Assembly (NCBI RefSeq): GCF_004366635.1
Contig: NZ_SORN01000001.1
Coordinates: forward strand, 696,435-760,434
Source: Roseinatronobacter bogoriensis DSM 18756
Lineage (GTDB): Bacteria > Pseudomonadota > Alphaproteobacteria > Rhodobacterales > Rhodobacteraceae
Direction: 5' to 3'
DNA length: 64,000 nt
The notes beneath the pieces are model-generated. The model did not search any database. It was not told the origin of the DNA and saw only the letters and a list, made by a program, of their open reading frames with translations. Shown one piece after another: positions 51,472 to 61,002 of this stretch. Each line of letters starts with the position of its first letter. Position 1 is the stretch's first letter. The position numbers and the translations under genes are program-made.

Positions 51472-54390
51472 ATGACTGACACCCCTGACTATAAAGACAC
51501 GCTTTCCCTGCCGCAGACCGAATTCCCGATGCGCGCAGGCCTGCCTGCGCGCGAACCCGAATGGCTGGCGCGCTGGGAACGGCTTGGCATCTATGAGCGC
51601 CTGCGCGCCACTGCCGGCGCGCGCAAACCCTTCATCCTGCATGACGGCCCTCCTTATGCCAACGGCCATCTGCATATCGGCCACGCACTGAACAAGGTGC
51701 TGAAGGATTTCATCACCCGCAGCCAGCAGATGCTGGGGCGTGACGCGCGCTATGTGCCGGGCTGGGATTGTCACGGCCTGCCGATCGAATGGAAGATCGA
51801 AGAAAAATACCGTGCGGCGGGTTTGGATAAGGACGCGGTCGATATTGTCGATTTCCGTCAGGAATGCCGCCGCTTCGCCGAAGGCTGGATCGACATCCAG
51901 CGCGAGGAATTCAAGCGCCTTGGCATTACCGGGAAATGGGACCGGCCTTACCTGACGATGGATTACCACGCCGAGGCGGTGATCGCGGATGAGTTCATGA
52001 AGTTGGTGATGAATGGGTCGCTCTATCAGGGCTCCAAGCCCGTAATGTGGTCGCCCGTGGAAAAGACCGCGCTGGCCGAGGCGGAGGTCGAGTATCATGA
52101 GCATACGTCGCATACGATCTGGGTGAAATTTCCAATCGCTGATTTCGGGCCTCAAGCGTCGGATCTGAGTATTTCTGGCAAGAAAATGGGTATGTCGGTT
52201 GTCATCTGGACCACCACACCCTGGACCATCCCGCAAAACCGCGCTGTGTGTTTCGGGCCTGCCATCGAGTACGGCCTGTATGAGGTGTCCGAGCTTCTGG
52301 ACGGGGCCAAGGAAGAGTTGGGCGCGACGATCATTCTGGCCGATGCCTTGGCTGAAAGCGCATTGACGGCAGCGAAGGTCCACGCCACGCGCCTGCGCAG
52401 CGTCAGCGCCGACGAGTTGGCCGCCCTGACGCTGGCCCACCCTTTCCGGGGTGTCGAGGGTGCACAGGGCGAATGGGATTTTGATGTCCCCATGCTGCCC
52501 GGCGATCATGTGACGGATGATGCTGGCACAGGTTTCGTCCACACGGCCCCCAGCCATGGCGATGATGACTATCAGATCGGCCTGAAGCATGGCCTGCCGA
52601 TGACCTATAACGTGCTGGAAGATGGCAGCTACCGCACCGATCTGCCGCTGTTCGGGGGTGGGGTGATCATCAAGCCCGATGGCAAGGAAGGCGGTGCGAA
52701 TGTCGCCGTGATCAAGCAATTGGCCTATGCGGGCGCGCTGTTTGCCAAGGGCAAACTGCGCCACAGCTACCCGCATAGCTGGCGGTCCAAGGCGCCGCTG
52801 ATCTATCGCAACACCGCGCAATGGTTCGCGGCCATCGACAAGCCGCTTGATGACGGCATGGGCACGCATGGCGACACGATCCGCGCCCGCGCGCTGGAGA
52901 GTATCGACCGGCTGGTGAAATGGACCCCCCAGACCGGGCGCAACCGGCTGTATTCGATGATCGAGGCGCGGCCTGACTGGGTGCTGTCGCGCCAGCGCGC
53001 ATGGGGTGTGCCGCTGACTTGCTTCACCAAAAAGGGTGCAAAGCCTACGGACCCCGATTTCCTGCTGCGCGACCCGCAGGTGAATGGCCGGATCAAGGCA
53101 GCCTTTGAGGTTGAGGGCGCAGATGTCTGGTATGTGCAAGGATTCAAGGAGCGTATCCTTGAAAACCTGCATGATCCGGAAGCTTATGATCAGGTTTTTG
53201 ACATTCTTGATGTGTGGTTTGACAGCGGGTCCACCCATGCATTCGTGCTGCGCGACCGTGAAGATGGCGCGGCGGACGGGATTGCGGACCTGTATCTGGA
53301 AGGGACCGACCAGCACCGTGGCTGGTTCCACTCCTCTATGCTGCAAGCCTGCGCGACCAAGGGCCGCGCGCCCTATCATGGTGTGTTGACGCACGGATTC
53401 ACGCTGGACGAGAAGGGCATGAAAATGTCCAAATCGCTTGGCAACACGGTTGCCCCGCAAGAGGTGATCGACGAATACGGCGCGGATATTCTGCGCCTTT
53501 GGGTCGCGCAATCCGATTACACGGTCGATCTGCGCATCGGCAAGGAGATCCTGAAAGGGGTGGCCGACAGCTACCGCCGTTTGCGCAACACCATGCGCTT
53601 CATGCTGGGCAATCTGTCAGGCTTTGACGAAGCCGAACGCGTTGCGCCAGCAGATATGCCTGAATTGGAACAATGGGTCCTGCACCGGTTGGCAGAACTG
53701 GATGCAGAGGTGCGCAAAGGCTATGCCGCCTATGATTTTCAGGGTGTGTTCCAGAAGCTGTTCAGCTTTGCCACATCGGATCTGTCGGCCTTCTATTTCG
53801 ACATTCGCAAGGATGTCTTGTATTGCGACCCTGCCGACAGCCTGCGCCGCCGTGCTGCGCGCACGGTGCTGGATATCCTGTTCCACCGGCTGACAACATG
53901 GCTGGCCCCGGTGCTGGTGTTCACAATGGAAGATGTCTGGCTGTCGCGTTTTCCCGGTGACGATGCCTCGGTGCATTTGCAGGATTTCCCCGACACCCCT
54001 GCCGACTGGCTGAACGAGCCGCTTGCGCAGAAGTGGCTTGGGGTCCGGCAGGCGCGGCGCGTGGTGACGGCTGCGTTGGAAATCCATCGCCGCGACAAGG
54101 TGATCGGTGCCTCGCTTGAGGCGGCGCCGGTGGTGCATGTGCGCGATGATCAGGTGTTCGCGGCGCTGAAATCACTGGATTTCGCCGATATCTGCATCAC
54201 TTCGGGCATTGCCCTGACAGCAGATCCAATTCCGGCTGAAGCCTTCCGTCTGCCGGAAGTGCAGGGTGTGGGCGTGATCTTTGAACATGCCGAGGGTGCG
54301 AAGTGTCAACGGTGCTGGAAGATCAGCCCGGATGTTGGCACACATAAACACCCGGCCACCTGCGCGCGCTGTTCGGCCGCGCTGGAGTAA
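51472..54390 (+). CDS. ileS: Isoleucyl-tRNA synthetase
   Basis: 972 aa class I synthetase. HIGH at 68-71 in YANGHLHIGHAL, KMSKS in GMKMSKSLGN, WVLSRQRAWGVP, an editing domain, and a C-terminal zinc site CQRCW...CARC. It charges tRNA-Ile in the cytosol. ATG 51472 is the family-like start; the frame further up reads through the leader hairpin. Confidence 0.97.
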   Translation: MTDTPDYKDTLSLPQTEFPMRAGLPAREPEWLARWERLGIYERLRATAGARKPFILHDGPPYANGHLHIGHALNKVLKDFITRSQQMLGRDARYVPGWDCHGLPIEWKIEEKYRAAGLDKDAVDIVDFRQECRRFAEGWIDIQREEFKRLGITGKWDRPYLTMDYHAEAVIADEFMKLVMNGSLYQGSKPVMWSPVEKTALAEAEVEYHEHTSHTIWVKFPIADFGPQASDLSISGKKMGMSVVIWTTTPWTIPQNRAVCFGPAIEYGLYEVSELLDGAKEELGATIILADALAESALTAAKVHATRLRSVSADELAALTLAHPFRGVEGAQGEWDFDVPMLPGDHVTDDAGTGFVHTAPSHGDDDYQIGLKHGLPMTYNVLEDGSYRTDLPLFGGGVIIKPDGKEGGANVAVIKQLAYAGALFAKGKLRHSYPHSWRSKAPLIYRNTAQWFAAIDKPLDDGMGTHGDTIRARALESIDRLVKWTPQTGRNRLYSMIEARPDWVLSRQRAWGVPLTCFTKKGAKPTDPDFLLRDPQVNGRIKAAFEVEGADVWYVQGFKERILENLHDPEAYDQVFDILDVWFDSGSTHAFVLRDREDGAADGIADLYLEGTDQHRGWFHSSMLQACATKGRAPYHGVLTHGFTLDEKGMKMSKSLGNTVAPQEVIDEYGADILRLWVAQSDYTVDLRIGKEILKGVADSYRRLRNTMRFMLGNLSGFDEAERVAPADMPELEQWVLHRLAELDAEVRKGYAAYDFQGVFQKLFSFATSDLSAFYFDIRKDVLYCDPADSLRRRAARTVLDILFHRLTTWLAPVLVFTMEDVWLSRFPGDDASVHLQDFPDTPADWLNEPLAQKWLGVRQARRVVTAALEIHRRDKVIGASLEAAPVVHVRDDQVFAALKSLDFADICITSGIALTADPIPAEAFRLPEVQGVGVIFEHAEGAKCQRCWKISPDVGTHKHPATCARCSAALE

Positions 54391-54472
54391 GATACGCCGC
54401 TTGACCTTCCTGTCTTTGGGTTAGATATATTCGCATAAGTGATTATATCTGACCCGGATGGAAGGAAAACAT

Positions 54473-54685
54473 ATGAAACTGCGTGTCGTCACTGGCCTGC
54501 TGATGGGAACGATGATGTCCGTCATCATGTCGGGCTTCATCACCTTGGTAAATACCGGGTGGGACGGTGATTTCATGCTGCGCTGGTTGCGTGCCTGGGC
54601 GGTGGCATGGGTGATTGCTGTTCCGCTGGCTGTCATGGTCGGACCCATTGCGCGCAAAATGGCCGAGCGATTGGTCAAGCCCTGA
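54473..54685 (+). CDS. DUF2798 small membrane protein
   Basis: 70 aa with two hydrophobic helices (about 4-28 and 39-62), the DUF2798 pattern including GFITLVNTG and RWLRAWAVAWVIAVP. Function unknown. AAGGA precedes ATG 54473; ATG 54458 is also in frame but without a site. Confidence 0.78.
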   Translation: MKLRVVTGLLMGTMMSVIMSGFITLVNTGWDGDFMLRWLRAWAVAWVIAVPLAVMVGPIARKMAERLVKP

Positions 54686-54756
54686 ACGCCCTGTCACAGA
54701 CTTGCAGCCGGACGGCGCGGCGCTACCTGCACGGCAACAGGCAGCAAGGGTGAAAC

Positions 54757-55422
54757 ATGAAGCGTGCATTGGTCATAGGCGCATCCGGGGGGATCGGGCA
54801 GGCGCTTTGTGCGGAAATGAAACAACAGGGTTGGCAGGTCACGGGCCTGTCGCGCAGCGCAGATGGGCTGGATGTCACCGATGAGGGGTCTGTCAGACAC
54901 CACCTTGGTGCGCTTGAGGGGCCGTTTGATCGCATCATCATTGCCTCTGGCGCATTGGAGATTGCAGGGCATCGCCCTGAAAAGGCGCTAAAGCACCTGT
55001 CCTCCGAAGGCATGGCGTTGCAATTCGCGCTGAACACCATCGGCCCTGCACTGGTGATGAAACACGCCGTCGCGCTGCTGCCGCGCGATGAGCCTTGTGT
55101 CATGGCGGCCTTGTCGGCACGGGTCGGATCTATTGGCGATAACAGGGCAGGGGGCTGGCACAGCTACCGCGCGTCCAAGGCGGCGCTGAACCAGATCATT
55201 CGCGGCGCGGCGATCGAATTTGGGCGCACGCACCGCCAGAGCATTTGCGTGGCACTGCACCCGGGGACCGTGGCAACGCCATTCACCGAAAAATATCTGG
55301 GGCGCCATCCGGCTGTGGCGCCGAGAGAGGCAGCGGCCAACCTGACCCGCGTGATGGACGGCCTGACGCCCGAACAATCGGGCCAGTTTTTCGACTGGGC
55401 GGGGAAGGTCGTCGCATGGTGA
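54757..55422 (+). CDS. Short-chain dehydrogenase/reductase (C-factor-like)
   Basis: 221 aa classical SDR: cofactor loop GASGGIGQ (8-15), IIIASGAL, ALSARVGSI and the catalytic YRASK. The substrate is unknown. Its last seven bases overlap the photolyase start, so the two are co-expressed; this pair is also seen in Rhodobacter relatives as I recall. Confidence 0.83.
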   Translation: MKRALVIGASGGIGQALCAEMKQQGWQVTGLSRSADGLDVTDEGSVRHHLGALEGPFDRIIIASGALEIAGHRPEKALKHLSSEGMALQFALNTIGPALVMKHAVALLPRDEPCVMAALSARVGSIGDNRAGGWHSYRASKAALNQIIRGAAIEFGRTHRQSICVALHPGTVATPFTEKYLGRHPAVAPREAAANLTRVMDGLTPEQSGQFFDWAGKVVAW

Positions 55423-56942
55423 AGCTGGTTCTGGTGCTGGGGGATCAACTCAGCATGGATATTCATGCGCTGCGCAAGGCCGACAAGGCGCATGATATCG
55501 TCGTCATGGCCGAGGTCGCGGCCGAGGCCGAATATGTTCCCCATCACCCGATGAAGATTGCCTTTCTGTTCACGGCAATGCGCAAATTCGCGGCTGAATT
55601 GCGTGAGAAAGGCTGGACGGTTGCCTATACCAAGCTGGATGATCCGGCCAATGCCGGTTCCATCCCCGGGGAACTGCTGCGCCGGGCCGAAGAGTATAGC
55701 GCAAAGGCGGTTTTGGCCACCGAGCCGGGCGAATTCCGCCTGATCAATGCGCTGCGCGATACACCCCTGGATGTAAGCATTTTGCCAGATGACCGATTCC
55801 TGTGTTCGCATCAGGAATTCGAGGCTTGGGCCGAAGGGCGCAAGGCCCTGCGCATGGAGTATTTCTACCGCGAGATGCGCCGCAAGACCGGCCTGTTGAT
55901 GGAGGGCGACAAGCCCGAGGGCGGGAAATGGAATTTCGACCATGACAACCGCAAGCCCGCCAAACAAGACCTGTTTCGCAAGGGGCCGCCCAAAGTACAG
56001 GGCGATGCAGTCCTGGCAGAGGTTCTTGATTTGATTGATGCGCGGTTTGGCGGGAATTTCGGCAGGTTGCGGCCGTTCCCCTATCAGACAGACAGGGCCG
56101 GGGCGCTGCGTGCGCTGGATCATTTTATCACGCATGCATTGCCGGAATTCGGGGCCTATCAGGATGCGATGTTGCAAGATGACCCGCATCTTTATCACGC
56201 GGTTATTTCGCTGTACCTGAATGCCGGTTTGCTGTCAGTGTTGGAAATCTGCAAGAAAGCCGAAGCCGCCTACCGCGCCGGGCATGCGCCGCTGAATTCG
56301 GTCGAAGGCTTCATCCGTCAGATCATTGGCTGGCGCGAGTTCATGCGCGGTATCTATTTTCTGGAGGGGCCTGACTATCCACGGCGCAATGCGCTGAACC
56401 ATCAGCGCAAATTGCCAGCGCTGTATTGGGGCGCTGAGACGCGCATGAACTGCATGGCGCAAGCCATTGGGCAAACACGCGATCTGGGCTATGCACACCA
56501 CATCCAGCGCCTGATGGTGACTGGCAATTTTGCGCTGCTTGCGGGGGTCAATCCCGCACAGGTGCATGAGTGGTATCTGGCCGTCTATGTCGATGCCTAT
56601 GAATGGGTCGAAGCGCCCAATGTCATCGGCATGTCGCAATTTGCTGATGGGGGTGTGGTCGGGTCGAAACCCTATGTCAGTTCGGGCGCCTATATCGACC
56701 GGATGTCGGATTACTGCAAGTCATGTCATTACAAGGTCAAGGATAAGACTGGCGAGAGCGCTTGTCCGTTCAATCTGCTCTATTGGCATTTTCTGATCCG
56801 GCACCGCGAACGGTTTGAAGGCAATCCGCGTATGGCGCAAATGTACCGCACCTTTGACAAGATGGATGATGCGCGCCGCGAAGCCGTGCTTGCAGATGCA
56901 GAAGCGTTTTTGCAGCGCATGAGCAAGGATGCGCTTGTGTAA
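55416..56942 (+). CDS. cryB: Iron-sulfur bacterial cryptochrome/photolyase (CryB/PhrB type)
   Basis: 508 aa, the size of CryB/PhrB proteins. An N-terminal antenna domain (VLVLGDQL) and a C-terminal FAD domain (GWREFMRGIYF, GNFALLAGVNP). Four cysteines suited to a [4Fe-4S] cluster can be seen: one in RMNCMAQ, two in DYCKSCHY, one in SACPF. Family members repair (6-4) photoproducts and/or signal blue light. ATG 55416 lies inside the end of the SDR gene; a longer frame back to 55245 is not credible. Confidence 0.92.
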   Translation: MVKLVLVLGDQLSMDIHALRKADKAHDIVVMAEVAAEAEYVPHHPMKIAFLFTAMRKFAAELREKGWTVAYTKLDDPANAGSIPGELLRRAEEYSAKAVLATEPGEFRLINALRDTPLDVSILPDDRFLCSHQEFEAWAEGRKALRMEYFYREMRRKTGLLMEGDKPEGGKWNFDHDNRKPAKQDLFRKGPPKVQGDAVLAEVLDLIDARFGGNFGRLRPFPYQTDRAGALRALDHFITHALPEFGAYQDAMLQDDPHLYHAVISLYLNAGLLSVLEICKKAEAAYRAGHAPLNSVEGFIRQIIGWREFMRGIYFLEGPDYPRRNALNHQRKLPALYWGAETRMNCMAQAIGQTRDLGYAHHIQRLMVTGNFALLAGVNPAQVHEWYLAVYVDAYEWVEAPNVIGMSQFADGGVVGSKPYVSSGAYIDRMSDYCKSCHYKVKDKTGESACPFNLLYWHFLIRHRERFEGNPRMAQMYRTFDKMDDARREAVLADAEAFLQRMSKDALV

Positions 56943-56987
56943 AACTGCTGCTTGCCCCGGCTTTCTCTCTCGCCTATCCATGACGCC

Positions 56988-58088
56988 ATGAGCACCATCC
57001 GCTTCACTGATCTGGCCCTGCACCTGCCTGCCACTGTCCCCTTTGTGGGGCCAGAAGCGAATATGCGCGCCACAGGCCGCCCGTTTCGCGCGCGGCTGGG
57101 GGCCAATGAAAGCGGGTTCGGGCCGTCGCCCAAGGCAATTTCCGCAATGCAATCTGCCGCATCCGAGGCTTGGATGTATGGCGACAGTGAATGTCATGAT
57201 CTGCGCATGGCGCTGGCCACCCATCACCAGATCGCGCCCGAGAATATTCTGGTGGGAGAGGGGATTGACGGCATTCTTGGCAATCTGGTGCGGCTGATGG
57301 TTGCGCCCGGCGATGCGGTTGTCACCTCTGACGGGGCCTACCCGACGTTCAATTACCACGTTGCGGGCTTTGGTGGGGCGTTGCACAAGGTGCCTTACCG
57401 CGATGACCACGAAGACCCCGCCGCACTGCTTGTACGCGCCGAAGAGGTCGGCGCGAAGCTTTTGTATTTCTGTAATCCTGACAATCCGATGGGCAGTTGG
57501 CACAGCGCCCGGATTGTTCAGCGTATGATCGACGCGGTGCCCGAGGGCACGCTTCTGGTGCTGGATGAAGCTTATATTGACGCTGCCCCCGAAGGCACGG
57601 CCCCGGCGCTGAACACCGAGAATGCGCAGGTGATCCGCTTGCGCACCTTCTCGAAACTCTATGGTCTGGCCGGGCTGCGGATCGGCTATGCCATCGGCGC
57701 GGCCCCGTTGATTGCGATGTTCGACCGTATCCGCAACCATTTCGGGGTGGGCCGTATCGCGCAAGCCGGTGCCTTGGCAGCGCTGCATGATCAGACCTGG
57801 CTGGCGCGGGTGCAAGCTGAACTGACTGCCGCCCGCAAGATGCTGGCAGAAATCGCGGCGGATAACGGGCTGCATGCCCTGCCTTCGGCCACGAATTTCG
57901 TGACAATGGATTGCGGTCGTGACGGGGATTTCGCGCGCAAGCTGGTGCAGGCGCTGATGGCGCGCGATGTCTTTGTGCGCATGCCCTTCGTCGCGCCGCA
58001 TGACCGGTGCATTCGCGTTTCTGCGGGGCCGCCTGCCGATATGGCTGTCTTTGCCGAGGTCTTGCCGCAAGCCCTGCGCGACATCTGA
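56988..58088 (+). CDS. HisC-like PLP aminotransferase
   Basis: 366 aa class I/II aminotransferase. LGANESGFGPSP near the N terminus, NPDNPMGS, VLDEAYID and the PLP lysine in TFSKLYGLAGLRIGYA are typical of histidinol-phosphate aminotransferases and their relatives. The true substrate is not certain, as many paralogues exist. ATG 56988 is the family-like start. Confidence 0.85.
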   Translation: MSTIRFTDLALHLPATVPFVGPEANMRATGRPFRARLGANESGFGPSPKAISAMQSAASEAWMYGDSECHDLRMALATHHQIAPENILVGEGIDGILGNLVRLMVAPGDAVVTSDGAYPTFNYHVAGFGGALHKVPYRDDHEDPAALLVRAEEVGAKLLYFCNPDNPMGSWHSARIVQRMIDAVPEGTLLVLDEAYIDAAPEGTAPALNTENAQVIRLRTFSKLYGLAGLRIGYAIGAAPLIAMFDRIRNHFGVGRIAQAGALAALHDQTWLARVQAELTAARKMLAEIAADNGLHALPSATNFVTMDCGRDGDFARKLVQALMARDVFVRMPFVAPHDRCIRVSAGPPADMAVFAEVLPQALRDI

Positions 58089-58247
58089 TCGTAGCGCTGG
58101 CTTTCCTGCATCTGCGCGCTGCGGGGAACGGCCATCGCATCCCGCCGATCACGTGATTCAAATTTAAGGCGCAGCGCTTCGGGCGTTTCAGGGCAAATGC
58201 GCAGGGTGCTGCGAGGGGCACAAAACCCCCACGCCTCAATCCATGAA

Positions 58248-59252
58248 TCAGCCGCCGGTATGGCTCATGTGGCGCGAGACTTGCCCATCCACAGCTTGGC
58301 GGGAATAGTCGAAATCATGGCCCTTGGGTTTGCGCAGGATTGCCGCGCGAATGGCGTCTTCCAGCAGTGTATTGTCTGGGTCTGCGCGCAAGGGCGCACG
58401 CAGATCAGCCATATCTTCCTGCCCAAGGCACATATACAATTCGCCCGTACAGGTCAGGCGCACGCGATTGCAGCTTTCGCAGAAATTATGCGTCATGGGC
58501 GTGATGAAACCGATTTTCTGACCCGTTTCCTCCAGCCGGACATAGCGGGCAGGCCCGCCTGTGCGCTCTGCCAGATCGGTCAGGGTAAACCGCTCGGCCA
58601 GTCGCGCGCGCAAGTCCTTCAGCGACCAGTATTGGTCCAGCCGGTCTTCATTGCCCAGATCGCCCATCGGCATAACCTCGATAAAGGTCAGGTCCATGCC
58701 GCGCGTGGCGCACCAGTCTTGCAGGGTGAACAGCTCGTCCTCGTTAAACCCTTTCAGCGCAACGGCATTGATCTTGACGCGCATCCCGGCGTCCTGTGCC
58801 GCCTCGATCCCGTCCAGAACCTGGGCCAGCCTGCCCCAGCGGGTGATATCGGCAAATTTCTTGTCATCCAGCGTATCAAGCGACACATTGATCCGCCGCA
58901 CCCCGCAATCCGCCAGATCGCGGGCAAAGCGGCGCAACTGGCTGCCATTGGTGGTCAGCGTCAATTCCTTCAGCGCGCCAGAGTCCAGATGCCGCTGCAT
59001 GGCCTGAAAATAGGTCATGATGCCCTTGCGCACCAATGGCTCACCCCCGGTGATGCGCAGCTTCTCCACACCCAGACGGATGAAAGTGGTGCTGATACGG
59101 TCCAGTTCTTCCAGCGTCAGAAGCTCTTTCTTGGGAAGAAAGGTCATGTTCTCGGCCATGCAATAGACGCAGCGGAAATCGCAGCGGTCCGTCACCGAGA
59201 CGCGCAGATATGAGATGGGGCGGGCGAAAGGGTCGATCAACGGTGCTGTCAT
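58248..59252 (-). CDS. moaA: GTP 3',8-cyclase
   Basis: 334 aa radical SAM enzyme of molybdopterin synthesis. The N-terminal cluster is CDFRCVYC and the C-terminal one CESCNRVRLTC...C; TGGEPLVRKG and TLTTNGSQL are also present. The C-terminal GG, needed for insertion of the peptide tail in the active site, is seen (SHTGG). I start at ATG 59252 (MTAPLIDP); further in-frame starts extend to 59288. Confidence 0.96.
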   Translation of the reverse strand: MTAPLIDPFARPISYLRVSVTDRCDFRCVYCMAENMTFLPKKELLTLEELDRISTTFIRLGVEKLRITGGEPLVRKGIMTYFQAMQRHLDSGALKELTLTTNGSQLRRFARDLADCGVRRINVSLDTLDDKKFADITRWGRLAQVLDGIEAAQDAGMRVKINAVALKGFNEDELFTLQDWCATRGMDLTFIEVMPMGDLGNEDRLDQYWSLKDLRARLAERFTLTDLAERTGGPARYVRLEETGQKIGFITPMTHNFCESCNRVRLTCTGELYMCLGQEDMADLRAPLRADPDNTLLEDAIRAAILRKPKGHDFDYSRQAVDGQVSRHMSHTGG

Positions 59253-59335
59253 GCGCAATAAACTAACCATCACAATGCACGGCGGCAAGGGGCAAGGCCA
59301 TTGCCGCCCCCCTGCTTTGGAAGTATGTCTGGGGC

Positions 59336-59851
59336 ATGTCTGGTATACGCCCGTTTGTCATGTTCTGCGCTATGCTGCCCTTGTTGGCGGCCTGTGCGCA
59401 ATTCCCCGGTTTTGGCCGCACGGTTCAGCCTGACCCCGCCACCACTGTCCAGACCCCCGACAGCGACACGGCCCGACCAGAGGCACGGGCGGGCCGCTCT
59501 CCGGTAGCCAGTCTCGGGCAGGCCGGTCTGCGCCCCGAAGCGCTTGATCAGGTCAGCGCCGAAGAACGCGCCGCTGCCCTTGCCCCGGCCGCCGCAGGTG
59601 CGCAGCCCTTGGGCGAAACGCTGGCCGCCCTTGGCAGCCCCGCCCAATCTGGCCTGTGGTTGCAGACAGGGCTGGTGACAAGCGTGACGCAGGGGCGGGT
59701 GGAGGTGCTGGATGGCAGCGCCTCGTTGCGTGTGGAACTGCGCCCCTCTGGCGCGGCCCCCGGGTCCGGCAGCCAGTTGTCACTCTCTGCCTTCAACAGT
59801 CTTGGCTTGCCGCTGACACAACTGGTGCGGCTGCGCGTCTTTGCGCAGTAA
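59336..59851 (+). CDS. Putative lipoprotein
   Basis: 171 aa. An N-terminal hydrophobic stretch ends in a lipobox (LLAAC, Cys20), followed by an Ala/Pro/Thr-rich linker and a C-terminal beta-rich part (LWLQTGLVTSVTQGRVEVLDG). No known family. Likely envelope attached. ATG 59336 or 59360 both keep the lipobox. Confidence 0.72.
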   Translation: MSGIRPFVMFCAMLPLLAACAQFPGFGRTVQPDPATTVQTPDSDTARPEARAGRSPVASLGQAGLRPEALDQVSAEERAAALAPAAAGAQPLGETLAALGSPAQSGLWLQTGLVTSVTQGRVEVLDGSASLRVELRPSGAAPGSGSQLSLSAFNSLGLPLTQLVRLRVFAQ

Positions 59852-59857
59852 CCGCGC

Positions 59858-60262
59858 TTAATCCGCTTTGGCCTGATCGCGCAAACGCTGGAAAAACCCC
59901 GTCACCTCTGCCTCGCTGGCGCGGGCGGGCGCGTCATGGTCAATCTCTTCCGGGGTCCAGATCCATGTGGCAACAGGGTCATGCAGCATGGCCCATTTGC
60001 CGAACATGCGTTCTTGCACGTGTTTTTCGACATGCATCCGGACCTCGATATGGCGATCATCGCGCCTGATCCGCGCGATTGTGTTTTTCACCTTGTCCTC
60101 TGGGCCTTCGAGAAGTTGCAGAAAAATATCCTCGCGGCAGATCAGCGCGCCGGTAATGTCATCATGTTCATTCGCGCGGCGGGCCTGCATCAGGATACCG
60201 TTGAGCATGTTGCTGTCATAGCCAAACGGGCGCGAGGAATAGATGATGCGGTAAACTGGCAT
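59858..60262 (-). CDS. BLUF-domain blue-light sensor
   Basis: 134 aa, one BLUF domain and a short tail. The flavin-site residues line up with AppA: Tyr8 in YRIIYSS, Asn31 in ARRANEHDDITG and Gln49 in IFLQLLEG, with a Trp in FGKWAML. It has no output domain, so it should act on a partner protein. The ATG at 60262 has GGGAG upstream; a frame running on to 60655 only reads the repeat. Confidence 0.9.
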   Translation of the reverse strand: MPVYRIIYSSRPFGYDSNMLNGILMQARRANEHDDITGALICREDIFLQLLEGPEDKVKNTIARIRRDDRHIEVRMHVEKHVQERMFGKWAMLHDPVATWIWTPEEIDHDAPARASEAEVTGFFQRLRDQAKAD

Positions 60263-60377
60263 GGTGGCAATGCTCCCTTTGCTCTGGGGCATCTTGCGGC
60301 ATATGGGCGGGGGATGCACGCGGAAATAGGGGGGCTGCCTTGCAAGCGCGGCATTGTGGGACTGATCCGGTCTTGGC

Positions 60378-60548
60378 GCGGAATCAAGGCGCGAAGCGCC
60401 GCCGCGCCTCAAAGGGCTGCCCACGGGCACGGCGATTTGGTTGCCACCCGCACACAGCTCTGATCTTGCGCAGATTTGGCCAGCATAAAGCGCTATAGCT
60501 CTGACCGAGGATCGCCGCACCGCGGCCCAACGCTGCGCGGCGTGCGTC
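60378..60548 (+). repeat. Dispersed intergenic repeat, copy C
   Basis: Includes GGAATCAAGGCGCGAAGCGC, CGCCTCAAAGGG, CACGGCGATTTGGTTGCC, TCTGATCTTGCGCAGA, TTGGCCAGCATAAAGCGCTA and GGATCGCCGCACCGCGGCCC followed by AACGCTGCGCGGC. It lies between BLUF and the BrnT-like gene, in the same orientation as the other copies. Confidence 0.75.
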
Positions 60549-60560
60549 AGGGGGTGAACA

Positions 60561-60977
60561 CTAGGGGCGCTTTGGGGGCGGGGCAGTTTTCGGCAGGGAC
60601 TTGTCGCGCATTGGCTTGAATTGGGTGAAATCGAGGGTTGAAGGGTTTTGATCAAGGAAGTCTTCGGCGTCCTTGTCTGTGGTCAGGACGGGGACGGTTT
60701 TCGGGGAGGGTTGGGCATAGCGGGCGACCTCGCGGGCGTGCATGTAGCGGGCGCTGATGGGGAGAATTTTGTCTTCCTGCCAGCAAAAGGCATCGACGTC
60801 CGCGCGGCCCTCAGGCGTTAGGCCAACAGCGATAAAGCGCTGTTCAGCGGTGGTGGAATGTTCCGGGTCAGGGGCGACGTGAAGCCCTGCGCGGAACATG
60901 GCCTCAATCTGGGCGCGGGTCAGGCCGTGCTTTTCGCACTTGCTGTTGTTGCCGTGGTCCCAGGCGAAGTTGATCAT
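60561..60977 (-). CDS. BrnT-like toxin with BrnA/CopG-like C-terminal tail
   Basis: 138 aa. Residues 1-88 match the BrnT (DUF497) fold: FAWDHGNNSKCEKHGL, RFIAVGLTPEGR, ILPISARYMHAREVARY. Residues 95-125 (VPVLTTDKDAEDFLDQNPS...FTQFKPMR) look like the short BrnA/CopG antitoxin segment. Toxin and antitoxin are normally separate; here one frame carries both, and no separate antitoxin frame lies downstream. BrnT is an RNase-type toxin. The fused tail may neutralise it in cis. Confidence 0.65.
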   Translation of the reverse strand: MINFAWDHGNNSKCEKHGLTRAQIEAMFRAGLHVAPDPEHSTTAEQRFIAVGLTPEGRADVDAFCWQEDKILPISARYMHAREVARYAQPSPKTVPVLTTDKDAEDFLDQNPSTLDFTQFKPMRDKSLPKTAPPPKRP

Positions 60978-61002
60978 AATGCATGTACAAATGTGCGGAC
61001 GG

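Noticed and set aside
60263..60655. In-frame N-terminal extension of the BLUF gene
   Set aside because: The extension translates repeat copy C; the BLUF domain begins within eight residues of the ATG at 60262, which has a ribosome site.
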